From: Zhengitettix transpicula
Lineage: Eukaryota; Arthropoda; Insecta; Orthoptera; Tetrigidae
NCBI GenBank assembly: GCA_037074705.1
Contig: CM073591.1
Span: forward strand, 132,873,032 to 132,937,031
DNA: 64,000 nt
Direction of reading: 5' to 3'
The first letter of the stretch is position 1. Every line of letters begins with the position of its first letter. The notes under the pieces were generated by a model. It was given only the letters and a program-made list of their open reading frames with translations. It ran no database searches and had not been told where the DNA came from. The translations under genes were made by a program, and so were the position numbers. This document shows, in pieces, positions 47,840 through 58,760 of this stretch.

Positions 47840-48955
47840 AGGGAAATTTTAGTAATCTAATTCATCCCGAAATATATTTAATTGACGAAAAAAAAGCCGG
47901 TCAACTCATCCCAGCCCATCCGATACCCGCGCGTTGTCCAGATTGTCATAAATAAATTCAGCAACATCCATTACCTTCGATTTGACTCGAATCTCGGTTG
48001 TTTTCCCGTTATTTTCAAGGAAATTAATAGCTCAGTGACAATCCCGATAGGTTCTGGTTTCTTTTTATGTAATGCTACTTCACGCCCACCCTTATGAGTC
48101 CGAAAGGGGTTGAAATTATTCATAGAGAACATGTAGGGAAGTTTAATTAATCTAATTAATCCCGAAATATATTTAATTGACGCAAAAAACAGCCGGTCAA
48201 CTCATCCCAACCCAGCCGATACCCGCGCGTTGTCCAGATTGTCATAAATAAATTCAGGGACATCCATTACGTTCGATTTGACTCGAATCTCGGTTGTTTT
48301 CCCGTTATTTTCAAGGAAATTAATTAAACTCAGTGACAATCCCGATAGTTTCTGGTTTCTTTTTATGTAATGCTACTTCACGCCCACCCTTAAATGTGCA
48401 CCCTTATGAGTCCGAAAGGGGTTGAAATTATACACAGATAACATGTAGGGAAATTGTATTAATGTAATTCATCCCGAAATATATTTAATCGACGCAAAAA
48501 ACAGCTGGTCAACTCTTCCCAACCCAGCCGATACCCGCGCGTTGTCCAGATTGTCATAAATAAATTCAGGGACATCCATTACCTTCGATTTGACTCGAAT
48601 CTCGGTTGTTTTCCCGTTATTTTCAAGGAATTTAATTAAACTCAGTGACAATCCCGATAGTTTCTGGTTTCTTTTTATGTAATGCTACTTCACGCCCACC
48701 CTTAAATGTGCACCCTTATGAGTCCGAAAGGGGTTGAAATTATTCACAGAGAACATGTAGGGAAATTTTATTAATGTAATTCATCCCGAAATATATTTAA
48801 TCGACGCAAAAAACAGCCGGTCAACAAATCCCAACCCAGCCGATACCCGCGCGTTGTCCAGATTGTCATAAATAAATTCAGGGACATCCATTACCTTCGA
48901 TTTGACTCGAATCTAGGTTGTTTTCCCGTTATTTTCAAGGAAATCCCCTCCAGCA
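47840..48955 (+). repeat. 312-bp tandem array in unit 1, four copies
   Basis: The landmark GCCGGTCAACTCATCCCA (one copy with T for C) occurs at 47896, 48192, 48504 and 48816; spacing is 296, 312 and 312 bp. Each copy also has GATACCCGCGCGTTGTCCAG, GATTTGACTCGAATCTCGG and GAGTCCGAAAGGGGTTGAAA. The first copy is shorter because it lacks part of the interval before the second. Confidence 0.9.
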
Positions 48956-49383
48956 CCACCCCTATCATGCCTACAAACAACATCGGTAGAAATACTATCA
49001 ACGTCAATGGTCCCGGCATTTATTTATTCCACGCTAATATCGATGATTTAACATGTTAGAAAATTTCCATCCCATCCACTGCCGCCCATTGGGGCTAAAT
49101 GGCCAATTTGATGCTATAATTGAACTGGACGACATCCATATCCTTGGATTTGACTCCAATCTCGGTTGTATTCGCGTTATTTTATTGCAGCGTTCCTCCA
49201 CCCAACACCTAAAAGTGCTCTACTGATAATACCGACCCGCTTCTGGGGGTGGTAGACGCGTCTCAGCCCAACAGTCGGTAGAAACACTATCAATATCTGT
49301 GACCCCTAAAAATATTTATCCGACCGAAATATCGACCGTTTTAGCATGTTTAAATATTTCCACCCCCGCTTCCGGGGTAGATT

Positions 49384-49455
49384 TGTATAACGAACATACA
49401 AATATACAAACTTACAACATACATACATACATACACTCATTTTTATTTATAAGAC
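49384..49455 (+). repeat. Internal element-end motif within unit 1
   Basis: GATTTGTATAACGAACATAC, then ACATACATACATACACTC and TTTTATTTATAAGA is the same terminal sequence that closes each unit, here in the middle of unit 1. Unit 2 has unrelated sequence at the matching place. Confidence 0.8.
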
Positions 49456-50019
49456 AATATAAAAACTTTTTAAAAGAGTATAAAAAGCAATGGTTCTGAA
49501 ACACTTTTATTTTTGATTAAACGTCGTTATTAATGGAAACAACATCGGTTAAAATAGTATGAACAACACCACCCCTAAATCTGCTACTTTCCCGTGGTGG
49601 AAAGGGTTTACTCATATCACATCGGTAGAAACACTATCAATCTAGTTTACCCATAAACACATAACATTTTGGCAGTTTTAGAATAATAGACAATTCTCGC
49701 CCCCAGCCCTAAGCAAGCTCACCACTAATGTCTAAAGGGATTTATATTTTCAACAGCATCTGTTGAAATAGTATTCACGTAATTCACCTCCAAGAACGCG
49801 CAAGAACTGACTATTTATCTTCCCTTCCAACCCCCACCCTTTCGGGTTAAATGGGCAATTAAAAATATTTATCCGAAGTAAACTCACTGACATCCATAAC
49901 CTTCGATTTGACTCCAAACTCGGTTGTATTCGCGTTATTTTTCTGTAAAGCAACTCCACCCCAAACCCTAAGGGTGCCCTTTTCCCAGGGCGTAGGAGAT
50001 GAATATTATATTCAGATAA

Positions 50020-50846
50020 CATCGGTAGAAACACAATCAATATCTTTGACCCCGAAAATATTTATCCAAATCTAATACCTGCTGTTTTAGCATGTTTAAG
50101 TATTTCAACCCCCGTCCACCCCCGCTTCTGGGGTTGGTAGACGCGTCTCGCCCCGACAGTGTTGTTTTCCTAGTCGCAAAGAACCCGTGTACGAAATTTG
50201 GTGAAATTTGCTCCAGCGGTGTAGATTTGTATTCTCCACCCCAAACGGTAGGGGTGCTCTTTCCCCAGGCTGTAGAGGTTGAAAATTATATTCAGATATC
50301 ATCAGTGGAAAGACTATAAATATCTTTGACCCCTAAAAATATTTATCCGACTGAAATATCGACTGTTTTAGCATGTTCAAATATTTCCAACCCCGTCCAC
50401 CCCCGCTTCTGGGGGTGGTAGGTGCGTCTCACCCCGACAGTGTTGTTTTCGTTGGCCGCAAAGAACACGTGTACGAAATTTGGTGAAATTTGATCCACCG
50501 GTATAGATTTGTATTCTCCACCCCAAACCCTAAGGGTGCCCTTTTCCCAGGGTGTAGGGGATGAAAATTATATTCAGAAAACATCGGTAGAAACACCATA
50601 AATATCTTGGACCCCTAAAAATTATTATCCGACTAAAATATCGGCTGTTTTAGCATGTTTAAATATTTCAACCCCTGTGCACCCCCGCTTCTGGGGGTGG
50701 TAGACATGTCTCACCCCGACAGTGTTTGTTTCCTGGTCGTAAAGAACACGTGTACGAAATTTGGTGAAATTTGCTCTACCGGTGTAGATTTGTATAACGA
50801 ACATACAAATATACAAACATACAAACATACAAACATACATACACTC
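50020..50846 (+). repeat. About 282-bp tandem array in unit 1, three copies
   Basis: The landmark TTTTAGCATGTTxAA occurs with GCATG at 50090, 50371 and 50653 (spacing 281 and 282 bp). Each copy carries CCACCCCCGCTTCTGGGG, CACCCCGACAGTGTTG or close variants, TACGAAATTTGGTGAAATTT and CCACCCCAAAC. The short frame MFKYFNPRPPPLLGLVD recurs in each and is repeat-derived. Confidence 0.9.
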
Positions 50847-51564
50847 TTTTTTATTTATAAGATAGCTGGGTGCCCGGCGTTGCCCGAGATGTCATTTATC
50901 TATAACCATTTTTGGTTACTTTTGCGCTATTTTTATGTAAAGCTCCTCGAACCCTATCCCTAAATGTGCCCCACCTTCCATGCCGAAGGGGGATGAAGTC
51001 ATTGACTAAATATATCGGCCGTTTTTACATGTTAGAAGATGACCACCCCCACAAATATGCGATAATGAAAAATAATGTATTCCACGCAAAAATCGGCCGA
51101 TTACTTTGTCTGAAAATTTATTCCCCCGCCCAACACCTCCCAAACCCGTCGCGTTACCCAGGTTGTCACAATTAGATTCAGCGACATTCATAGTCTCGGA
51201 ATTGATTCGATTCTCGGTTGTTTTTGCGGGATTTTATTTAACGTACCTCCACCCCACCCCTAAGCTTGCTCCCCTCACAGGGGTTAAATTATACACAAAC
51301 AACATCGGTATAAATACTATCAAAGTAATTAATCCCAGGAAATAATTATCGCAAATATCGACCGTTTAACATGTTTGAAATTTTTCACCCCCGACCACTC
51401 CCGCTTCGGGGACTTAAACGGTCAAGTTTAATGTAATAATTAAACTCAGTGACAATCCTGATAGTTTCTGGTTTCTTTTTATGTAATGCTACTTCCACGC
51501 CAACCCTTAAGGGTGCACCCTTCCGAGTCCGAAAGGGGTTGAAATTACACACAGAGAATATGTA

Positions 51565-52372
51565 GGGAAATTTTATTAATCTAATTCATCCCGAAATATA
51601 TTTAATTGACGAAAAAAAAGCCGGTCAACTCATCCCAACCCAGCCGATACCCGCGCGTTGTCCAGATTGTAATAAATAAATTCAGCAACATCCATTACCT
51701 TCGATTTGACTCGAATGTCGGTTGTTTTACCGTTATTTTCAAGGAAATTAATTAAACTCAGTAACAATCCCGATAGCTTCTGGTTTCTTTTTATGCAATG
51801 CTACTTCACGCCCATCCTTAAGGGTGCACCCTTATGAGTCCGAAAGGGGTTGAAATTATACACAGATAACATGTAGGGAAATTTTATTACTGTAATTCAT
51901 CCCGATATATATTTAATTGACGCAAAAAACAGCCGGTCAACTCATCCCAACCCAGCCGATACCCGCGCGTTGTCCAGATTGTCATAAATAAATTCAGCGA
52001 CATCCATTACCTTCGATTTGACTCGAATCTAGGTTGTTTTACCGTTATTTTCAAGGAAATTAATTAAACTCAGTGACAATCCCGATAGATTCTGGTCTCT
52101 TTTTATGTAATGCTACTTCACGCCCACCCTTAAATGTGCACCCTTATGAGTCCGAAAGGGGTTGTAATTATACACAGAGAACATGTAGGGAAATTTTATT
52201 AATGTAATTCATCCCGTAATATATTTAATCAACGCAAAAAACAGCCGGTCAACTCATCCCAACCCAGCCGATACCCGCGCGTTGTCCAGATTGTCAAATA
52301 AATTCAGGGACATCCATTACCTTCGATTTGACTCGAATCTCGGTTGTTTTCCCGTTATTTTCAAGGAAATCC
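51565..52372 (+). repeat. 312-bp tandem array in unit 2, three copies
   Basis: GCCGGTCAACTCATCCCAAC occurs at 51620, 51932 and 52244, exactly 312 bp apart each time. Same internal landmarks as the array in unit 1. Confidence 0.92.
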
Positions 52373-52865
52373 CACCAGCCCCACCCCTATCATGCCTACA
52401 AACAACATCGGTAGAAATACTATCAACGTCAATGGTCCCGGCATTCATTTATTCCACGCTAATATCAATTATTTAACATGTTAGAAAATTTCCATCCCAT
52501 CCACTCCAGCCCCTCGGGGCTAAATGGCCAATTTGATGCTATAATTGAACTGGACGACATCCATAACCTTGGATTTGACTCCAATCTCAGTTGTATTCGC
52601 GTTATTTTATTGCAGCGTTCCTCCACCCAACACCTAAAAGTGCTCTACTTATAATCCCGACCCGCTTCTGGGGGTGGTAGACGCGTCTCACCCCAACAGT
52701 CGGTAGAAACACTATCAATATCTGTGACCCCTAAAAATATTTATCCGACTGAAATATCGACTGTTTTAGCATGTTTAAATATTTCAACCCCCGTCCACCC
52801 CCGCTTCTGGGGGTGGTAGACGCGTCTCACCCCGACAGTGTTTGTTTCCTGGTCGCAAATAACAC

Positions 52866-53090
52866 GTGATTTTGAGAAAAATTGTTCTAATAATGTAGAT
52901 TACGTGGATAATATTTTCATTGAAGTTGTAGTAAACTAAATTATAAACTATGTTAGGATGTAGAGTTTTTGTTACATGTATTTGTGCGTGATTATTTGTT
53001 GCTTTGTTTCTTCTCAATAATACAACTTCAATTACGGAATAAATGTAAAATTATGTTTATAACAATTTATAATATAAAACTTTTTAAAAG
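52866..53090. other. Segment unique to unit 2
   Basis: AT-rich sequence starting after AACACGTGATTTTGAG that has no match in unit 1; after AATATAAAACTTTTTAAAAG the two units align again. Either unit 1 lost it or it was inserted into unit 2. No recognisable gene. Confidence 0.6.
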
Positions 53091-53629
53091 AGTATAAAAA
53101 GTAATGGTTCTGAAACACTTATTTTTGATTAAACGTCGTTATTAATGGAAACAACATCGGTTAAAATAGTATGAACAACACCACCCCTAAATCTGCTACC
53201 TTCCCGTGGTGGAAAGGGTTGAATTTTTACTCATATCACATCGGTAGAAACACTATACCCATAAACACATAACATTTTGGCAGTTTTAGAATAATAGACA
53301 ATTCTCACCCCCAGCCCTAAGCAAGCTCACCCCTAATGTCTAAAGGGATTTATATTTTCAACAACATCCGTTGAAATAGTATTCACGTAATTCTCCTCCA
53401 AGAACGCGCAAGAACTGACTATTTATCTCCCCTTCCAACCCCCACCCTTTCGGGTTAAATGGGCAATTAAAAATATTTATCCGAAGTATACTCACTGACA
53501 TACATAACCTTCGATTTGACTCCAAACTCGGTTGTATTCGCGTTATTTTTCTGTAAAGCAACTCCACCCCAAACCCTAAGGGTGCCCTTTTGCCAGGGCG
53601 TAGGAGATGAATATTATATTCAGATAACA

Positions 53630-54474
53630 TCGGTAGAAACACTATCAATATCTTTGACCCCAAAAATATTTATCCAAATCTAATACCTGCTGTTTCAGTA
53701 TGTTTAAGTATTTCAACCCCCGTCCACCCCCGCTTCTGGGGTTGGTAGACGCGTCTCACCCCGACAGTGTTGTTTTCCTGGTCGCAAAGAACCTGTGTAC
53801 GAAATTTCGTGAAATTTGCTCCAGCGGTGTAGATTTGTACTCTCCACCCCAAACGCTAGGGGTGCTCTTTCCCCAGGGTGTAGAGGTTGAAAATTATATT
53901 CAGATATCATCAGTGAAAAGACTATAAATATCTTTGACCCCTAAAAATATTTCTCCGACTGAAATATCGACTGTTTTAGCATGTTCAAATATTTCCACCC
54001 CCGTCCACCCCCGCTTCAGGGGGTGGTAGGCGCGTCTCACCCCGACAGTGTTTTTTCCTGGTCGCAAAAAACACGTGTACGAGATTTGGTGAAATTTGAT
54101 CCACCGGTATAGATTTGTATTCTCCACCCCAAACCCTAAGGGTGCCCTTTTCCCAGGGTGTAGGGGATGAAAATTATATTCAGAAAACATCGGTAGAAAC
54201 ACCATAAATATCTTGGACCCCTAAAAATTATTATCCGACTAAAATATCGGCTGTTTTAGCTTGTTTAAATATTTCAACCCCCGTGCACCCCCGCTTCTGG
54301 GGGTGGTAGACATGTCTCACCCCGACAGTGTTTGTTTCCTGGTCGTAAAGAACACGTGTACGAAATTTGGTGAAATTTACTCTACCGGTATAGATTTGTA
54401 TAACGAACATACAAATATACAAACAAACAAACAAACATACAAACATACAAACATACAAACAAACATACATACAC
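53630..54474 (+). repeat. About 282-bp tandem array in unit 2, three copies
   Basis: Landmarks at 53698, 53979 and 54259 (spacing 281 and 280 bp), matching the three-copy array in unit 1 one for one. It ends in ACAAACAAACATACAAACAT repeats at 54406-54474, longer than in unit 1. Confidence 0.9.
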
Positions 54475-54494
54475 TCTTTTTTATTTATAAGATA

Positions 54495-55424
54495 ACACTT
54501 TATCAAAACATGTTTCGAAAGTCACATGCGTGAAAACAAGATTATGAAGAAGCGAGAATTGGAGAGAATGGAAGTGTTGAAATAAAATGGTCAAAGTAAT
54601 GATAAGGTTTTCGAAAATATCTTAAAGGGAATTAAGTCATTACTGACCTCGAAAGATGAGATAAATATGGAGTAACGATGTCTGTAAAGTGAGTTTAGTA
54701 GGGAAAGACACCGATTAACGGATATATTTACGTCAGTTCGGATTTTTTTAAATATTAAGTACTACTTTACGAAAATGTTAACGTGGGAAAGAATACAATT
54801 AAAGAAATGTGTTATATGACTCAGGAATCTAAGAAGACTAGAAGCTACATTTCTTCATCGGCCGATGTTTTCAGCAAAAAAGTATTAAATCCAATGAAAT
54901 TATTTATTTTCAGACAGTCTCTAAATAGCCAATTAACGGTCAGAATTTCTATTACAATCTTCTAGGGGTTGTAGAGGTAAATATTAGATTAAAAAAAACT
55001 CTTGTCCGGAAATGTATCATTTGGATGAAAAATAATTTAGAAGATCGAATCGATTTCAAATACTTGCATTCAAGTAGAATGCTAAAAGTATCTTACATGT
55101 TAAATAGCGTATACATCCGGCTTCAAGAAAAATTAGGTTAATTACAGAACCAACCTAATTAACACCTGCCAATTAACCCATGTCAATTATGTACATAATT
55201 TGATTGCATATACTGTAAATAATATTTATACAACAGAAAATCTTAGAATAAAAGCTTTGTAATAAATAAATAGAAAAAAAACGCTTCAAAGTACGCAAAA
55301 AAAATAGGCTGAGGGCGACTGTTGATATCAGTACTGCTGCGTCGTTGTAGATAGGTAAAAGGTGTTTGTTGTCAGTGTGATTAGAAGATCTGAGGCTTTA
55401 CGAGGGATATAGTATGTTACCTAC
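54495..55424. other. No gene seen apart from a short direct repeat
   Basis: AT-rich. Open frame 54783-54965 unrecognised. A 49-bp segment at 55068-55116 recurs at 57089. Confidence 0.4.
55068..55116 (+). repeat. 49-bp dispersed direct repeat, copy 1
   Basis: ATTCAAGTAGAATGC, AAAAGTATC, TACATGTTAAATAGCGTATA, CAT. Two differences by eye from the copy at 57089-57137, in the same orientation. Confidence 0.85.
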
Positions 55425-55725
55425 TTCGGTTATGAAGACTCTAAACTATTATATGAGTCTTCTGGATGATAAACCATACGGAGATACAGCAATAGAGATG
55501 TTAGAACGAATAAATCCGGTGTAGAAAAGGATGAGATCAAGACTAAGAAAAATGTGTAAATACACAAAAATCATCTGATGTTCAAGATATAAGTAGACAA
55601 GAAAGGCTTACAAAATCTGAGATAAATAATTTCTCTGAATACTACGGCCTTGCCATAAGAATAAATAGAAATAAGAATAAGGAAAGCTGTGTGGGCAACT
55701 TTGTTCCACTTACTATTCCCAAAAG
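55425..55725 (+). pseudogene. Mutator-like transposase remnant
   Basis: Across three frames the plus strand reads as a piece of the arthropod Mutator-like transposase domain: GYEDSKLLYESS (family YGDGDSKxYxxV), DDKPYGDTAIEMLERI (family PYGxxxxIxKLECVGH), KRMRSRLRKMCK (family VQKRMGxRLRxL) and finally ERLTKSEINNFSEYYGLAIR (family GRLTxxxIxxLQxYYGxAIR). The order and spacing are those of the family, so the identification is good even though stops and frameshifts interrupt it. This is the C-terminal half of the catalytic domain, with no terminal inverted repeats identified. Inactive. Confidence 0.7.
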
Positions 55726-56702
55726 GTGAGGATTCTTCGTGTATATTAGAGACTTCTAAAGTAACTAGGAATAAATTTACTTATTAACACCCCACGCCAT
55801 TAGCTAATATGGAAGCTATAAATATTATTTGCCGACACTTGTGAGACATAAAACGTATCTAAGTGTTTACATGAACGAACTCAAAATACAAAAATATAGT
55901 TTTAACAGCTATATTTGGAAACGTTAGCCTATAACTGTATTTTTATTTTGTATATTTATTTGTGGTAAACAAAACTAAGAATGGCGTAATGGATGCTATC
56001 AGTTACTTTAATGATGGAGCAATAATCAGATCAAGAGTTTTAAATTATGTAAGTATAAATCCCGGAAACAACACAACAGCTCTGACAGCGATAGATTTGT
56101 AACGTTTTGCCGAGGCAGTAAAATATATGCGGATTATGAGTAAAGAACCCAGAAGAATGGAGAAAAAGAAAACACAGAAATTTTGGGACAAGACGAATAT
56201 AGAGCTGGTAGCTTCAAACAAGTTATTATGGTAACAAATATTCATTTTCAACATTTGGGTACATTTATCTCAAAAAACATAAAATATAGTTCTAATTTTT
56301 TTAGCTATATTATTATAATATGCTGTACCTATCTAGTCTATTTCTTTTATTATTTTTGAAGAAAAATTTAAAGTATAGGTCATATTATTATTGGAAAAAT
56401 ATAAGTTTTTTAAACTACACAGTAAATAATTATAGTTTCTAATTATTTGACGAATATTTCTGGTGCTACCAGCCTACACATATTTAATAAACATTCATTC
56501 ACGACTATAAAAATTATTTTTCTGAAACTTGACTGCCTATTTTATAAAATGTACTTAAATGGAGAAATGCATTTTGTTTTGAACGTTTAAGATGAAACGT
56601 ATTATTTTATTGTATTAGCATCATGAAGTGCATCAATTTAATTTTCATAGCTTCTATGGCTTTGATAATTAAATTAACAAAATTTTATAATAAAATGTTA
56701 TA
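55726..56702. other. No gene seen
   Basis: AT-rich; nothing recognised. Confidence 0.4.
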
Positions 56703-56837
56703 CAGTATAAGAAAAATAGTCAATTCAGACAAAAAGGCTAATATAAATACCACACAACGTTTCTGGGATCCTTGTCCCTTTCGTCTTGCACAAAGAACTT
56801 CTCAGTTGTCTGAATTGTCTATCTTTCATATACATTA
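56703..56837. mobile_element. TIR element, family B copy 6 (shortest)
   Basis: Left AGTATAAGAAAAATAGTCAA, TTCAGACAA; right TTGTCTGAATTGTCTATCTT, TCATATAC. Core AATACCACACAACGTTTCTG, GGATCCTTGTCCCTTTCGTC. Internally shorter than the other copies. Confidence 0.75.
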
Positions 56838-57088
56838 TTTTCAATCAGACGTAATTTTTTTCAATTTTTAAATGTTATGCAGTTCGTAAAAAAAGTTTAT
56901 TTAAAGACTCTGTTGCAAAACCTATATTACCAAATTTTTCACGTCGAGGACCGCAATGTTTAGTCATCAGAGAAGTTTTATTCCAAATTGTATGTGTATT
57001 AATTGTATTGGTGTTAAAAATGACGAAAGAATCCAATAAAACAGTGAATATTATTGATATATTCAGACAAATCTTAAAGAAAGAAAAT

Positions 57089-57137
57089 ATTCAAGTAGAA
57101 TGCGAAAAGTATCATACATGTTAAATAGCGTATACAT
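57089..57137 (+). repeat. 49-bp dispersed direct repeat, copy 2
   Basis: Same sequence as 55068-55116 with two changes. The pair flanks the Mutator-like fragment and family B copy 6. Confidence 0.85.
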
Positions 57138-57589
57138 TCCTCCTAAAACCAAAGCAACTTGTTCATCAAATAGGTATAAAAAGTGAATTTTAAAAGTGAA
57201 TTAATAAATCAGCTCAATAATTTGTCGCTTAAAGTATTTCACTTTCACGAGGAATATGAATTTCTGCAGGAATTTGAGGGAAAACGTTGAATGGTTAAAA
57301 ATAATGTAGTTAACAAATATTGTATTAAATTTTGGTAATGAAATTGAGTGTTCAGTTAGATAAGTTAATATGTTGTCACATATTTTTTCATTTCAGTTAA
57401 ATTATCATTGTTGTAGTAGTATATTGACGTTTTATTAGGTGCAACGAATATTTACTATAAGGTAAACTAATGTTCCACAATTTATTTGCATTAGTTATCA
57501 CTTCCTCTGAGAATTTCTCAACTAAAAAAATTAAAAAAATAAATTAAACTATATTTGAAGATTAGAGAAAGGAGAAAAAGGTATAACGT
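57138..57589. other. No gene seen
   Basis: AT-rich; nothing recognised. Confidence 0.4.
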
Positions 57590-57850
57590 TGGTGCAAGAG
57601 TCATTTCTCTTTCACAGAGAAAATTGAGTGATTACGAAATCGGATTGTTCCCACGGTTTCAATTTTGCAACAGCGATGGAGGCTTTTCCTTATCAAGTGC
57701 CCGAGATCACCCGCTGAGCGAGAAAACGCAACCCGCTGAGCAGATCCATACGGAACCACGGATCGTGAGACAGCCTCGCTTATCGCGGGTTGCTATTTAT
57801 TATTACTTTCATATTACGACTCGGGCGACGGCTGCTTGAGTAACACCTAG
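57590..57850. promoter_or_regulatory. GC-richer island, candidate cis-regulatory element or exon
   Basis: A sharply bounded block of higher GC content. It includes CGATGGAGGCTTTTCCTTAT, GATCACCCGCTGAGCGAG, a repeated CCGCTGAGC, ACGGAACCACGGATCGTGAG and TTGCTATTTATTATTACTTT. A 94-codon plus-strand frame (57555-57839) spans it; its translation has no known domain. No repeat similarity elsewhere in the window. Confidence 0.27.
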
Positions 57851-58379
57851 GTACATGTACCGTATTAAACACTCTCTCATTTCCCATCTTAAGACATGAT
57901 CTTGAAAACCGTCAATATACAGTAAACATATAGAAGTGAAAGAGAAGATTAGAAATTTAAGTTTGATTACAATAAGACTAGACGCCAAAGTAAGGTGGTA
58001 AAAAGAGATAAGTGAAAGTGAATATTTCTACAATTAGATGATTTGTATTTTTGAATAAAATAACACTCAACCCTTGTTAGAACATTTAGTAATTAATATT
58101 ACAATATTTTGAATTGTATCATATAATAGGAAACGTATTTTTTCGCTATTTAATATCCTCAAAACAGTAAAGAGAACGTTATTATTAATAACTATATCCT
58201 TAAAAGGCATTATACAATTAGCCGATGATTACTTTTGATTAAACACAGAGATCATTATTTTCGTGATCAAACTGGCAAAATTAACAACTTGAAATCAATA
58301 ATGTACATTAAGTACACTTGATAATATATTAGTCGATTATAATAAATTATCATTTTACTTTAATATGTTGTTTTTATTA
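57851..58379. other. No gene seen
   Basis: AT-rich; nothing recognised. Confidence 0.4.
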
Positions 58380-58760
58380 TTATTACTACTACAGGTGGGC
58401 ATTTACCCTGTGGAAGTTTGATAAAATAAAAGTACAAAAAAATTACAGAAAAAAAATTATAAACACAATTTAAAAATATTAAAATAACCTTGTATTTATA
58501 ACATAATCACCTAACTTTTCAATGTTTCTAACTTCTTTTTAAAAAACTTTATATTCTTAGGGAACGTCTCTAAGTATACTTGCAGGCAAAGCATTCCAGT
58601 CCCATATTGCCCTGTTTACAAAGGTATATTTCCCCACATCCGTTCTTTGGCCCCTTTCCTTTATTTTATAATTATGGTCGTCTTTATAGAAAAATTTTAA
58701 ATTAAACAGGATTATTCATATCGATTTGATAATTGTGGAACTTTCACAACCTGAGATCTT
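58380..58760 (-). pseudogene. Non-LTR retrotransposon 3' end
   Basis: The minus strand encodes the last residues of a LINE reverse transcriptase ORF: LFNLKFFYKDDHNYKIKERG followed by RTDVGKYTFVNRAIWDWN and ALPASILRDVP, then a decayed tail. The RxxxxKYxFVNRxIxxWNxLP pattern is the standard C-terminus of many arthropod and vertebrate LINE ORF2 proteins, distinct from the jockey-type ends at 5, 16 and 31 kb. A 3' UTR with GGTAAATGCCCACCTGTAG and a run of TAATAAT-type tail follows. Strongly 5'-truncated; inactive. Confidence 0.7.

Larger units (their letters stand above)
47139..50862 (+). repeat. Composite array, unit 1
   Basis: Begins TAGCTGGGTGCCCGGCGTTG and ends in a stretch of ACAAACAT-type repeats followed by CTCTTTTTTATTTATAAGA. 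In between lie about a dozen diverged modules of roughly 300 bp sharing CCACCCC-TAA-GGTGC, GGGGTTGAAATTATA, ACATCGGTAGAAA and AATATTTATCCGAC motifs. Two module types are locally amplified: a 312-bp type (47.85-48.95 kb) and an approximately 282-bp type (50.02-50.80 kb). All frames here are short and repeat-derived. Interspersed repeats opening with this motif are known in arthropod genomes; the exact class is not determined. Confidence 0.85.
50863..54494 (+). repeat. Composite array, unit 2 (tandem duplicate of unit 1)
   Basis: Starts with the same GCTGGGTGCCCGGCGTTGCC directly after the ATTTATAAGAT that ends unit 1, in the same orientation, and ends with the same ACAAACAT-type repeats and CTCTTTTTTATTTATAAGAT. 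Long stretches match unit 1 base for base by eye (for example 47281-47380 against 51005-51104). It differs in having three rather than four 312-bp copies and in carrying about 225 bp (52866-53090) absent from unit 1. Confidence 0.88.

Noticed and set aside
50092..54533. Many frames reading MFKYFNPRPPPLLG... or MKSLTKYIGRFYMLEDD...
   Set aside because: All lie within the tandem composite array and recur once per repeat period; they are repeat-derived, and frames are open on both strands.
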